Below, in pieces: positions 44,901 to 51,707 of a DNA stretch of 64,000 nt. The notes below the pieces were generated by a model. That model did no database searches, was not told the origin of the DNA, and worked only from the letters and a program-made list of their open reading frames with translations. How positions within the stretch are numbered: position 1 is the first letter of the stretch; each line of letters starts with the position of its first letter. Both the position numbers and the translations under genes were made by a program. This DNA is from an uncultured Desulfobacteraceae bacterium (lineage in GTDB: Bacteria; Desulfobacterota; Desulfobacteria; Desulfobacterales; Desulfatirhabdiaceae), in assembly GCA_903953895.1 (NCBI GenBank), contig CAJBLH010000246.1:1-64000 (forward strand). Reading direction: 5' to 3'.

Positions 44901-45069
44901 TGAATGAGGAGATGATTCCGGCAAGCTCATTATCCGACCAATCCTCGCCCTGGTGGTACGAATTCAGGATCAGAATATCCGGCGGGTGTTCAGCTTCCGT
45001 AATGCTCACGCTCAACAACATCCAGATCATGGCCAGAATCCCTATCAAGATGTTTTTCGGAATATCCAT
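41953..45069 (-). CDS. Hybrid histidine kinase with periplasmic binding domain
   Basis: I start at the ATG at 45069 (AGGA seven bases before), giving 1038 residues. The order is: membrane segment (~6-27), a periplasmic ABC-substrate-binding-like domain (~30-325), second membrane segment (~345-370), two PAS domains (~390-640), kinase core with SLAGGIAHDLNNILFP, ATPase (VSDTGTGIDP, GKGTGLGLSVV), and a C-terminal receiver with phospho-acceptor Asp in DLVISDRGMPNMTG. The internal receiver suggests a phosphorelay, although no HPt gene is near. It overlaps the acetyltransferase gene by 25 bases. Confidence 0.92.
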   Translation of the reverse strand: MDIPKNILIGILAMIWMLLSVSITEAEHPPDILILNSYHQGEDWSDNELAGIISSFKKVYPFIVPSMEHLDTKRFPGPDHLLFIQRYLKNKYRERRFNLVFVLDNPALDMTIGCRQELFPGVPVVFAGINGYSPEMIREQELIAGVAEVQDIAGTLELALTLHPGTRSVLVVHDYTSSGIAVQKDMASVADQFQGKIRIHYTPEGTVDELVMQLRTLPADALVLLLTYVTDKAGRTLTREESTHLISNASPAPVYAMHETRMGHGIIGGMLLEGREHGRQAAEIALRILSRQDTAVYAVENSRSRPVFDYQQLVRFNISLKNLPENSMLFNQPISFFQRHRVLLIPGVIVTVFLLTIIAILCLSIVRIRNAGNALKKSEESLRESQEKYKRFVETANEGIWAMDANYRTTFVNRRMTEMLGYPTEEMIGKPVASFMFDEDMIDHQTKMQKRKQGHGGTYERRFRCKDGREVWTQVSATAITDATGLFAGSHALFTDMTEHKRMVDKLRENEARFRGYFDLGLIGMAITSPEKGWVECNDCLCSMLGYSRKELFEMTWQELTHPDDLAADVYQFDRVVNGEIDAYRIEKRFIHKDGSVIFTEISVRAVRRSDGWLDHFLAMIQDITERKLAEEGKIRLEAQLRQAQKMEAIGSLAGGIAHDLNNILFPISGLSEMLLDDIPPDSPMRAGIAQIHKSAKRGGDLVKQILAFSRQSNPQKLPIRIQPILKEALKLAQATIPRKIEITSHINADCGMVLADPTQIHQIMMNLITNAYHAVEKNSGTILVELKETTTMSFDEKEALTFQSIPSGRYGCITVSDTGTGIDPALIHRIFEPYFTTKEQGKGTGLGLSVVHGIIKQYGGDIRVYSEIGKGTTFHVYLPLIDDTGDIKPVAIDKHPSGSESILLVDDEEPIIHLEQMALERLGYRITARTSSIDALNAFRADPDRFDLVISDRGMPNMTGDQLAGELLSIRPEIPIILCTGFSTENDEQRARTMGIKGFLMKPVAIGDLADMVRKVLDEAVSGASRQPVKPDGEGLR

Positions 45070-45353
45070 GCGCCATCCTGATTGTTGCAGAATCCCATCG
45101 TCTCCCAGAATCCAATGGCAGTAGGCCGGACACGATCGGCAACAACCACCTGAAAATGATGTTTGCAGTAGTTTACAAAATCTCTGCCATACCCATTGCC
45201 TTCCCATTCAGGGTATATGTTGATCGAACAGATGGTGATCGTATCGTTTTCAATTTTGCAACGGGCTTTTCCAATCCGTTCCTCGCCATTGGAAAAGTCT
45301 GCCCAGTCATACTCCGAATGCTGCTTGTCTCTTGGCACAAACTCAATTTTCAT
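45045..45353 (-). CDS. GNAT family N-acetyltransferase
   Basis: This is a 102-residue protein with the GNAT core: strand and acetyl-CoA site SINIYPEWEGNGYGRDFVNY (V-x-P-x-x-x-x-x-G-x-G) and the end TAIGFWETMGF. It is short, covering little beyond the catalytic fold, as in small protein- or amine-acetylating GNATs. It lies 20 bp downstream of the deacetylase gene and overlaps the hybrid kinase start, so all three are translated from one mRNA. The pairing resembles AcuA with AcuC, which add and remove an acetyl group on a lysine of acetyl-CoA synthetase. Confidence 0.82.
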   Translation of the reverse strand: MKIEFVPRDKQHSEYDWADFSNGEERIGKARCKIENDTITICSINIYPEWEGNGYGRDFVNYCKHHFQVVVADRVRPTAIGFWETMGFCNNQDGAWIFRKTS

Positions 45354-45373
45354 GTTTCCACACGCGCCCTTTT

Positions 45374-46135
45374 CTATCGAAAGCCTCCGCAGAACGACAG
45401 CACGTTCCTGCCGAGATCCGGCAGATAATAGCCTCCCTCGAGAATGGCGAACCTGCGACCGTTAGCCGCCCGTTCGGCGAATTTCTTCATGAGGGCGCCG
45501 ATCACATAAAAGTCGAAAGTCGATAATTTCCTGCCCACATCCTTTTCGTATGAATCGAAACCCGCACACACCCCGACAATGTCAACAGATGAAATGTCCT
45601 TGATCGCATCGTCGATTTCTTCGATATACAATTTGCCGTTTTCCGCATAGGGATTAAGGATTCTGCACGCTTTCCAGTCGGAAAGTACGGCCTTGGCGCC
45701 ATCCCCGGTGTGGGCGTCGAAATCCAGGATAAAAGCCGATTGGATCAGTTTTCTTTGCTTTAATTTCAGCAGCGCTACTGCCATGTTGCAGAAAACACAG
45801 TATCCCCAGGCGGACTCGCGGTAGGCGTGGTGCCCGGGGGGCCTCAAACAGGCAAAGGCCGGGTTTCCGCCCATGCCGATATCAGCGGCCAGAATCGCGG
45901 CTCCGGCAGCCAGCATGGCCATGTGGTATTTTTTGATGTCTGATTTTACCGAATCCATATATGCAGGCGTATGTGCAAGTCGTACATCGGCTTCACCGGC
46001 CGTTTCGGGACGCACGATCTCAAAGCCGGGTTCGTTGCAGGCAAGGTTCATGATGGATTCCATCCGGCCGGCTGCGGCAGCCCCGTCATCGGCATAGTCT
46101 GATTCATAAAATTTTTCGTGAAAGACAATTTTCAT
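45374..46135 (-). CDS. Histone-deacetylase superfamily amidohydrolase (AcuC/APAH-like)
   Basis: The 253-residue protein has AGGA before its ATG. It has the active-site RPPGHHAY (His-His charge relay), the zinc ligands in DFDAHTGDG and AGFDSYE, and EGGYY with the transition-state tyrosine. The second His of the usual DxDxHHGxG is Thr, while the ligand residues are kept. It is shorter than typical HDACs (about 300-350). Substrates of this superfamily include acetyl-lysine and acetyl-polyamines. It is the first gene of a minus-strand cluster with a GNAT acetyltransferase next, so the two may write and erase one modification. Confidence 0.85.
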   Translation of the reverse strand: MKIVFHEKFYESDYADDGAAAAGRMESIMNLACNEPGFEIVRPETAGEADVRLAHTPAYMDSVKSDIKKYHMAMLAAGAAILAADIGMGGNPAFACLRPPGHHAYRESAWGYCVFCNMAVALLKLKQRKLIQSAFILDFDAHTGDGAKAVLSDWKACRILNPYAENGKLYIEEIDDAIKDISSVDIVGVCAGFDSYEKDVGRKLSTFDFYVIGALMKKFAERAANGRRFAILEGGYYLPDLGRNVLSFCGGFR

Positions 46136-46171
46136 GGCGATCCTGTAACATGACGCTGCAAGCAGCCCACC

Positions 46172-46276
46172 TATAGACTTTCAGAAAAATAATTTCGCGT
46201 CGTTATCGGTCGGAGATATACGACAGTATAATCTCCTCCCTGCTGCCTTGCGAAATGAATTTTCTGAAAGTCTATA
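46172..46276. mobile_element. MITE-like element, copy 1 (105 bp)
   Basis: It begins TATAGACTTTCAGAAAA and ends TTTTCTGAAAGTCTATA, imperfect inverted repeats that extend for about 27 bp into ATTTCGC. TA dinucleotides at both ends fit a TA target-site duplication as in IS630/Tc1-mariner elements. It encodes no protein. It differs from copy 2 at only three of 105 positions. It lies between the deacetylase gene and the next minus-strand kinase. Confidence 0.8.
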
Positions 46277-46381
46277 TCCAACAAACAGTCGATGGATATC
46301 CTTGATGAGGCAATGACTTCCGCTGCTTCTTTTTTGAAAATACCATTGGTACAAGGTGTGTACAAGCAGAAAGACCATCTC

Positions 46382-48844
46382 CTAAATCCCATCATCCGCA
46401 TTTGCCAGTACGCGGTCGATCGTTTCATGCAGCCCCTTGAGCTGATAAGGTTTTCCCAGGAAGGCATCGGGACGTTCGGAATGCTCCTCCGCCATCACCA
46501 GAGCCTCGTCGTAGCCGCTCGACAGAATGACCGGAATTTTCGGTGATATCTTGCGAAGCGCAGCCAGCGTTGCCCAACCGTCCATCCGTGGCATCGTCAA
46601 ATCGGAAAGAACACAGCGAATCTCATGCTGATGTTGCTGAAACACCGCCACCGCCTCAACGCCGTCCTTTGCTTCAAGCACGGAAAATCCCAGGTGAATC
46701 AGCATTGTCTTGATCATGTGGCGCACCAGCGGGTCATCTTCGACCACCAGCACCGTGCCGGTTTCTTCCATTTCGGGAACCGATTCGGTTTTTTTCAAAG
46801 AAACGGGAGCGGCTTCGGCTGAGACAGGCAGAAAAACCCGGAAGATACTTCCCCGACCCGGGTGACTCTCGACCGTAATCCCCCCGCCTTGCGCACCGAC
46901 CAGCCCCAGCACGACCGACAGCCCCAGGCCCCGTCCGGTGAATTTCGTGGTGAAAAACGGATCGAATACCTTCTCGATTTCCCCGCTTTCAATGCCGCAT
47001 CCCGTATCCGCCACTTCCAGACAGGCATAGACGCTTTCTTTCGGCTGCCAGTCCACGGGGAAGCGATTTGTGTTGGGGATATTCTCCAGAGCAACCGTTT
47101 TGACCCTCAGGTCGATGGTTCCCGGATTTTCACCGGCAGCTTCGAAGGCATTGGCGACCAGATTGGCCAGGATTTTCTGGATTTGGCCGACATTTGTACG
47201 GATGAACGGGCCAGTGGCAGGCAGATCGGCATGAAACAAGATTTGTTTGGGAAGTGACGCCTGAAGCAGAGGAAGACTCTGGCGACAAATATCCGACAGA
47301 TCCAGCGGTTCCTGCTTTCCCGGTGTTTGCCCCAGATAGGTCAGCATCAGGCTGCTGATCTGCGCCACCTTGTCGGCTGCTTTCATGGCTTCGGCCATGG
47401 ACCTGAATGTATCCGAATCTTGAGACATATCGTCCATGGCCATTTCAAGATTTCCCATAATTACATAGAGCTGGTTGTTGAAATGGTGTGCGATAGCCCC
47501 TGCCATCCGCCCCAGACTCTCGGCCTTTTTCAACTGCTGGAGCTTCAACTCCAGATCGAGGCGGGTCTGTTCAGCCTGCTTGCGTTCGGAAATATCCCGT
47601 GCGGCGGCAAATACACCGATCACCTGACCATTTGTATTTCGATAAACCGAGGCATTGTAGAGTACAGGGATTTCACTGCCATCTCGGCATCTGATATTCA
47701 ATTCGTAATTATGGATATGGCCTTCCTGAAATACATGCCGATATCCGGCTCTGGCACGCTCCGGGTCAGTGAAATAGTTCGCAAAATCTGTTCCGATAAG
47801 CTCTTCACGACGGCAGCCGGTGGCTACCTCTGCCGCCAAATTGACATCGGTGATCTTTCCGTCGGAACCGATGGTTACCAGCGGATCCGGGCTGGCTTCG
47901 ATCAGGCTGCGATTGTAGTGGTTCGCTGACAGGAGTGTTTGCTCTGTCTGTTTGCGGTCAGTAATGTCCTGAATTTGAAAGATGAAGTAAGATGGTTCAT
48001 TGTTAGAGTCACGAACCAAAAAACAATTCTGTTGGATACAGATTAATCGGCCCTGTGCACGCCGACAGCGCTTCTGTATCTGGCAAGTGGCGATTGTTCC
48101 TGCCAGCAGTTGACGCTGATTGTCGATATCCGATGCAAGATCGCCCGGGTCGGAAATATCTTGAATGGTTTTGGAAAGTAATTCATCTTCAGTATAACCA
48201 AGTATGTTGCAGAGGGCCGTATTGACTTTCAGGATGCGACCATTGATTCCTACCAACGCATTTCCTATGGGCGACAGATCGAAGGCGCATCGAATCTGCG
48301 CCTGGCTCTCGGCCAGTTGAGCGGTTCGCCGCTGAATGCGTAATTCCAGCTCGGCATTCAGCCGTTCCAACGTCTGTTCGGCATGGTTACGCTCGGCGAT
48401 TTCCTTCAGAAGTCGTTCGTTTTGCCGTTCTATATTCACTTGCAGACGGCTGATGGTCAGATGTGTTTTGACTCTTGCCAGCACTTCTTCCGCATGAAAC
48501 GGCTTGCTGATGTAATCGACCGCACCGATTTCAAAGCCTTTTTTCTTCGAATGGACATCCTCTAATGCACTGATGAAAATGATGGGAACGGACCTTGTGT
48601 CGTCATTCGATTTCAGCACCCGACACACCTCAAAACCATCCATCCCCGGCATCATGATATCCAGCAGGATAATATCCGGCAGCTTTGCATTGACACTGCG
48701 CAGCGCCAATTCGCCATCACCGGCGGAACGAACATTGTAGCCAGCCCTGCTGAGTATCTCGTTCAGCAATTGAAGGTTGGCCAACGTGTCTTCGACAACA
48801 AGGACTTCACAGCCGGCGATCGAATCGGATTCACAGGTATTCAT
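46382..48844 (-). CDS. Hybrid histidine kinase (REC-PAS-PAS-HK-REC)
   Basis: The start is the ATG at 48844, sharing one base with the previous stop (TGATG); length 820 residues, soluble. An N-terminal receiver (~10-130, phospho-Asp in PDIILLDIMMPGMDG), a coiled coil (~135-175), two PAS domains (~180-400), a kinase core with AGAIAHHFNNQ, an ATPase (VADTGCGIE, GRGLGLSVVLGL) and a C-terminal receiver (VLSDLTMPRMD). It is a multistep relay component. The one-base overlap with the fragment of another kinase tail suggests it was once coupled to a larger gene upstream. Confidence 0.92.
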   Translation of the reverse strand: MNTCESDSIAGCEVLVVEDTLANLQLLNEILSRAGYNVRSAGDGELALRSVNAKLPDIILLDIMMPGMDGFEVCRVLKSNDDTRSVPIIFISALEDVHSKKKGFEIGAVDYISKPFHAEEVLARVKTHLTISRLQVNIERQNERLLKEIAERNHAEQTLERLNAELELRIQRRTAQLAESQAQIRCAFDLSPIGNALVGINGRILKVNTALCNILGYTEDELLSKTIQDISDPGDLASDIDNQRQLLAGTIATCQIQKRCRRAQGRLICIQQNCFLVRDSNNEPSYFIFQIQDITDRKQTEQTLLSANHYNRSLIEASPDPLVTIGSDGKITDVNLAAEVATGCRREELIGTDFANYFTDPERARAGYRHVFQEGHIHNYELNIRCRDGSEIPVLYNASVYRNTNGQVIGVFAAARDISERKQAEQTRLDLELKLQQLKKAESLGRMAGAIAHHFNNQLYVIMGNLEMAMDDMSQDSDTFRSMAEAMKAADKVAQISSLMLTYLGQTPGKQEPLDLSDICRQSLPLLQASLPKQILFHADLPATGPFIRTNVGQIQKILANLVANAFEAAGENPGTIDLRVKTVALENIPNTNRFPVDWQPKESVYACLEVADTGCGIESGEIEKVFDPFFTTKFTGRGLGLSVVLGLVGAQGGGITVESHPGRGSIFRVFLPVSAEAAPVSLKKTESVPEMEETGTVLVVEDDPLVRHMIKTMLIHLGFSVLEAKDGVEAVAVFQQHQHEIRCVLSDLTMPRMDGWATLAALRKISPKIPVILSSGYDEALVMAEEHSERPDAFLGKPYQLKGLHETIDRVLANADDGI

Positions 48845-49173
48845 CAAGCCTCCTTTATCGTAACCTGATCCAGAATAGTCAACAGCTCGCGGTACTGGAA
48901 TTGTACCACCATATGGTGCAGGAGTTCGGCATGTTTTTCGTCAATCTCCCTGATCCGGTTCACCACTTCAAGGCAAATAGCGCGATCCAGAAGTTCGACG
49001 GCACTGCGAAGTTTTCGAATCAAGTCATTCGGAAGACACTGCAAATCCGATGCCAGCAATGCAACCGTTTCTCCCGCATCTGCGGCGCTGGCTTGATCAT
49101 GCCGGAATCTAACACCGATATGCCGGGATAGCGCGTCGAAAATATCGTTTTCCTGAAAATTTACAGTGACTAT
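48844..49173 (-). pseudogene. C-terminal tail of a hybrid histidine kinase
   Basis: From a stop just above 49173 to the stop at 48844, one frame is open and reads like the end of a hybrid sensor kinase: DIFDALSRHIGV, LPNDLIRKLRSAVELLD, VNRIREIDEKHAEL, QFQYRELLTILDQ. This helical tail is commonly found after the last receiver domain in such proteins. The upstream kinase domains are absent. A TTG at 49059 could start a 71-residue product, but a truncated gene is more likely. Its stop overlaps the next kinase start. Confidence 0.65.
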
Positions 49174-49361
49174 TCATGATTTATCATTCCTGATTCCTCC
49201 TCGGGGAGACGAAATGTTATAAACGGAACAATATCTTCATTTGAATATACACGACTAAATGAAAAAGCCGACAATAATGATCTTGATCTTGAGCGTCTTC
49301 ATGATATGATAACCATCGAAATAGTCAACCAGAATGACACTTCTGACCATCAGGGTAACAC

Positions 49362-49379
49362 TATAGACATTCATAAAAA
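49362..49379. mobile_element. MITE-like terminal remnant
   Basis: TATAGACATTCATAAAAA matches the left terminal repeat of copy 2 with one difference; the rest of the element is missing. It lies between the kinase-tail and pyrR fragments, a broken region. Confidence 0.5.
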
Positions 49380-49397
49380 GGATAACGAGCCCTTTCC

Positions 49398-49562
49398 ATG
49401 AAATCCCGTATCATCATCGACTCACCCGGCATCGACCGGATACTCACCCGCATGACACATGAAATTCTCGAAGTACACAAGGGCACGGAAAAACTGACGC
49501 TTATGGGGATACAAACCCGTGGTGTAAACATTTTTGTATTCCCAAATGCAACTTTTTCGTGA
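49398..49562 (+). pseudogene. pyrR: Truncated pyrR (pyrimidine regulator/uracil phosphoribosyltransferase)
   Basis: 54 residues remain. The N-terminal part matches the start of PyrR (IDRILTRMTHEILEVHKG, LTLMGIQTRGV), then similarity is lost after about residue 43 and a stop follows. Intact PyrR is about 180 residues with a PRPP-binding loop, which is missing here. Debris of a kinase gene and of the MITE lies next to it, suggesting a rearrangement. The superoxide dismutase gene starts 40 bp further on. Confidence 0.7.
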
Positions 49563-49602
49563 TCAATGTATTTTCATGGTAATAACAGAAAAGGAGAATG
49601 CG

Positions 49603-50298
49603 ATGGATCGAAGAAATTTTCTCAAACTGTCATTCGGTTTGGGTGTCTTGTCTATACTCGACATACCCGGCAGTTTGTCAGTTCTGCATGCAGCGGATAC
49701 CGGATGGTCATCGAATACCCAAGCTTTGCCATATGCCAAAGACGCTCTCGAACCCTATATGTCTGCACGCACTTTCGAATTCCATTATGGCAAACACTAC
49801 CAGACATACATCGACAATACCCGAAAACTGATTTCCGGAACGGAATTCGCCACCTTGCCACTAAAAGATATCATCCTGAAATCCTATGGGAAAACGGCTC
49901 ATACAGCTATTTTCAACAATGCCGCCCAATCTTTCAATCACGAGTTCTTTTGGAGCAGTATGCGGCCCGGTGGAGGAGGCAAACCCCAGGGCCGGATTGG
50001 ACATGCAATCGAGAAATCATTCGGCAGCTATGCTCAGTTTGAAAAGGAATTTATCGAAGCCGCCATGACCCAGTTCGGAAGCGGATGGGCCTGGCTGGTT
50101 CAAGATAAATCAAACCTGAAAGTAGTCAAAACAGCCAATGCCGACACCCCATTGACACAAGGGTGGAAGCCACTTTTCACGCTGGATGTTTGGGAACATG
50201 CCTATTACATCGACCATCAGAACCGCCGAGGCGACTATATCCGGTCCTTTCTGGACCGTCTGGTCAACTGGGATTTCGCCGAAAGCAATCTTGTGTGA
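49603..50298 (+). CDS. Exported Fe/Mn-type superoxide dismutase
   Basis: Start at ATG 49603 (AAAGGAGA upstream), 231 residues. The N-terminus MDRRNFLKLSFGLGVL has a twin-arginine motif and a hydrophobic stretch, so the protein is likely exported folded and metal-loaded through Tat. The four metal ligands are seen: His in EFHYGKHYQ, His in FNHEFFW, and Asp and His in DVWEHAYYID. The Gln in NNAAQSFNH and the GSGWAWLV segment favour iron over manganese. It would protect the periplasm from superoxide during oxygen exposure. It may share a transcript with the Cache protein gene 69 bp downstream. Confidence 0.92.
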   Translation: MDRRNFLKLSFGLGVLSILDIPGSLSVLHAADTGWSSNTQALPYAKDALEPYMSARTFEFHYGKHYQTYIDNTRKLISGTEFATLPLKDIILKSYGKTAHTAIFNNAAQSFNHEFFWSSMRPGGGGKPQGRIGHAIEKSFGSYAQFEKEFIEAAMTQFGSGWAWLVQDKSNLKVVKTANADTPLTQGWKPLFTLDVWEHAYYIDHQNRRGDYIRSFLDRLVNWDFAESNLV

Positions 50299-50367
50299 GT
50301 CATGACCGTTTATTGAATACTTCTGCCTCCTTTGGAGAGGGGAGAAAGTAAAAAAGGAAGGCACATC

Positions 50368-51576
50368 ATGCAGAAATTAATATCCGTTATGCTGTTTCTA
50401 TGTTTTGTATCGGTATCACCGACCGCAGCCGCTTCCGATGATCCGCCGGTACTGACGGAAGTCCAACAGAAAATACGCGCGGAATTCAGTAGAATTGACG
50501 CCGCCATGCAGGATGCAGCCGGAAAACTCGGTGCATCGGGCCTGACCGGAGACGCTGCCCGCGCATCGCTTGCGGAATTGTGCGGAAAATTCGCCTTTGC
50601 CATCGACTGTACCGCTGTTGACACCAAGGGGAAGATGGTCACGATAGAACCTTCTTCCTACAGTCAATTCGAGGGAACAGACATCAGCGCACAGAAACAG
50701 GTTAAATCGGTCATAAAAAAGCATAAACCGGTGATGAGTTCCGTTTTTAAAGCCATCGAGGGCTTTCCCGCCGTTGATGTGGAATATCCGATTTTTAGCC
50801 CCCAGGGGAAATATATCGGTTCCGTCAGCCTGTTTTTTAAACCCGAAACACTTTTCGCACAGCTCCTGCCCCCGTTGCTGAAAGGGTTCCCGGTGGACAT
50901 ATGGGCAATGGAGAAAGGCGGCCGAATTATCTACGATGTCGATGTTTCCGAAATTGGTCAGAATCTCTTTACCGCGCCGGCTTACCAGCCCTTTACCGAG
51001 TTGCTGAAAATAGGACGTCGCATTGCAGCCAAGCCGGAAGGCCGCGGCAGCTATCAATACAAAATCCACGGCGAGAATATTGTGGGCGAAAAGAATGCCT
51101 ACTGGAAAAGTGTAGCGCTTTATGGAACCGAGTGGCGCATTGTGGGCGTGCATGTCCGCAAAGAGGCGTCGGGCAAAAAATCGAATCAGGATTCTGTTTC
51201 GGCCAATCCGGAAGAGATGCTTGCGGCCCTGGCAACTGATGGCAAACTGATCCGCGCCCTGTCGCATGAAGACAAAAAAAAGACGATGAAACATTTCAAG
51301 GCCTTTTATCATGCAACGCCAGGGATATACGCCATCGAATGGATTGATAAAAACGGCGTCAACCGTTTCGGCTATCCGACCGGAAGCAGTCTTGTCGATT
51401 ACGATTACCATCAACTGAGAGAAACAGGGGATCAGGAGATTTTGGATCTGTTAACCAGCCGGAAGAAGGGGAAAATGGAATTGCCTCTGACGGAAGGGGG
51501 AATCGGTGTTTTCAATTTCGTGCCGGTGCTGGATGGTGAAAATTACCTTGGATTGATCTATATCATCAGGGAATAA
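50368..51576 (+). CDS. Secreted tandem Cache-domain protein
   Basis: Start at ATG 50368 (AAGGAAGG upstream), 402 residues. A Sec signal peptide (~1-22, VSVSPTAAA) is followed by a helix, a Cache-type sensor domain (~60-165: VDTKGKMVTIEP, FSPQGKYIGSVSLFF), a second similar domain (~175-270, AMEKGGRIIYDVDVSEIGQN), and a C-terminal domain (~285-402, IEWIDKNGVNRFGYPTGSS). There is no membrane segment after the signal and no output domain. It is probably a free periplasmic ligand-binding or scavenging protein, perhaps working with the receptor or permease encoded nearby. Confidence 0.75.
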   Translation: MQKLISVMLFLCFVSVSPTAAASDDPPVLTEVQQKIRAEFSRIDAAMQDAAGKLGASGLTGDAARASLAELCGKFAFAIDCTAVDTKGKMVTIEPSSYSQFEGTDISAQKQVKSVIKKHKPVMSSVFKAIEGFPAVDVEYPIFSPQGKYIGSVSLFFKPETLFAQLLPPLLKGFPVDIWAMEKGGRIIYDVDVSEIGQNLFTAPAYQPFTELLKIGRRIAAKPEGRGSYQYKIHGENIVGEKNAYWKSVALYGTEWRIVGVHVRKEASGKKSNQDSVSANPEEMLAALATDGKLIRALSHEDKKKTMKHFKAFYHATPGIYAIEWIDKNGVNRFGYPTGSSLVDYDYHQLRETGDQEILDLLTSRKKGKMELPLTEGGIGVFNFVPVLDGENYLGLIYIIRE

Positions 51577-51612
51577 TGGGTGAACTCTGCATAATTGAGG
51601 AAGAATCCTTCA

Positions 51613-51627
51613 CCCCCCAGCGGGGGG
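51613..51627. repeat. Short GC hairpin (C6/G6) upstream of the permease fusion
   Basis: CCCCCC (51613-51618) pairs with GGGGGG (51622-51627) around AGC, embedded in a GGAGATCAGGAGAGGG context that looks like a common intergenic repeat. The remaining bases of the 131-bp gap carry no gene. Confidence 0.4.
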
Positions 51628-51707
51628 AGATCAGGAGAGGGTTTTCGACAAATTCTCAGGATTGACGAATTACACTGCAACTTCCAGACTCGTAGAGGGT
51701 ATCAGCG

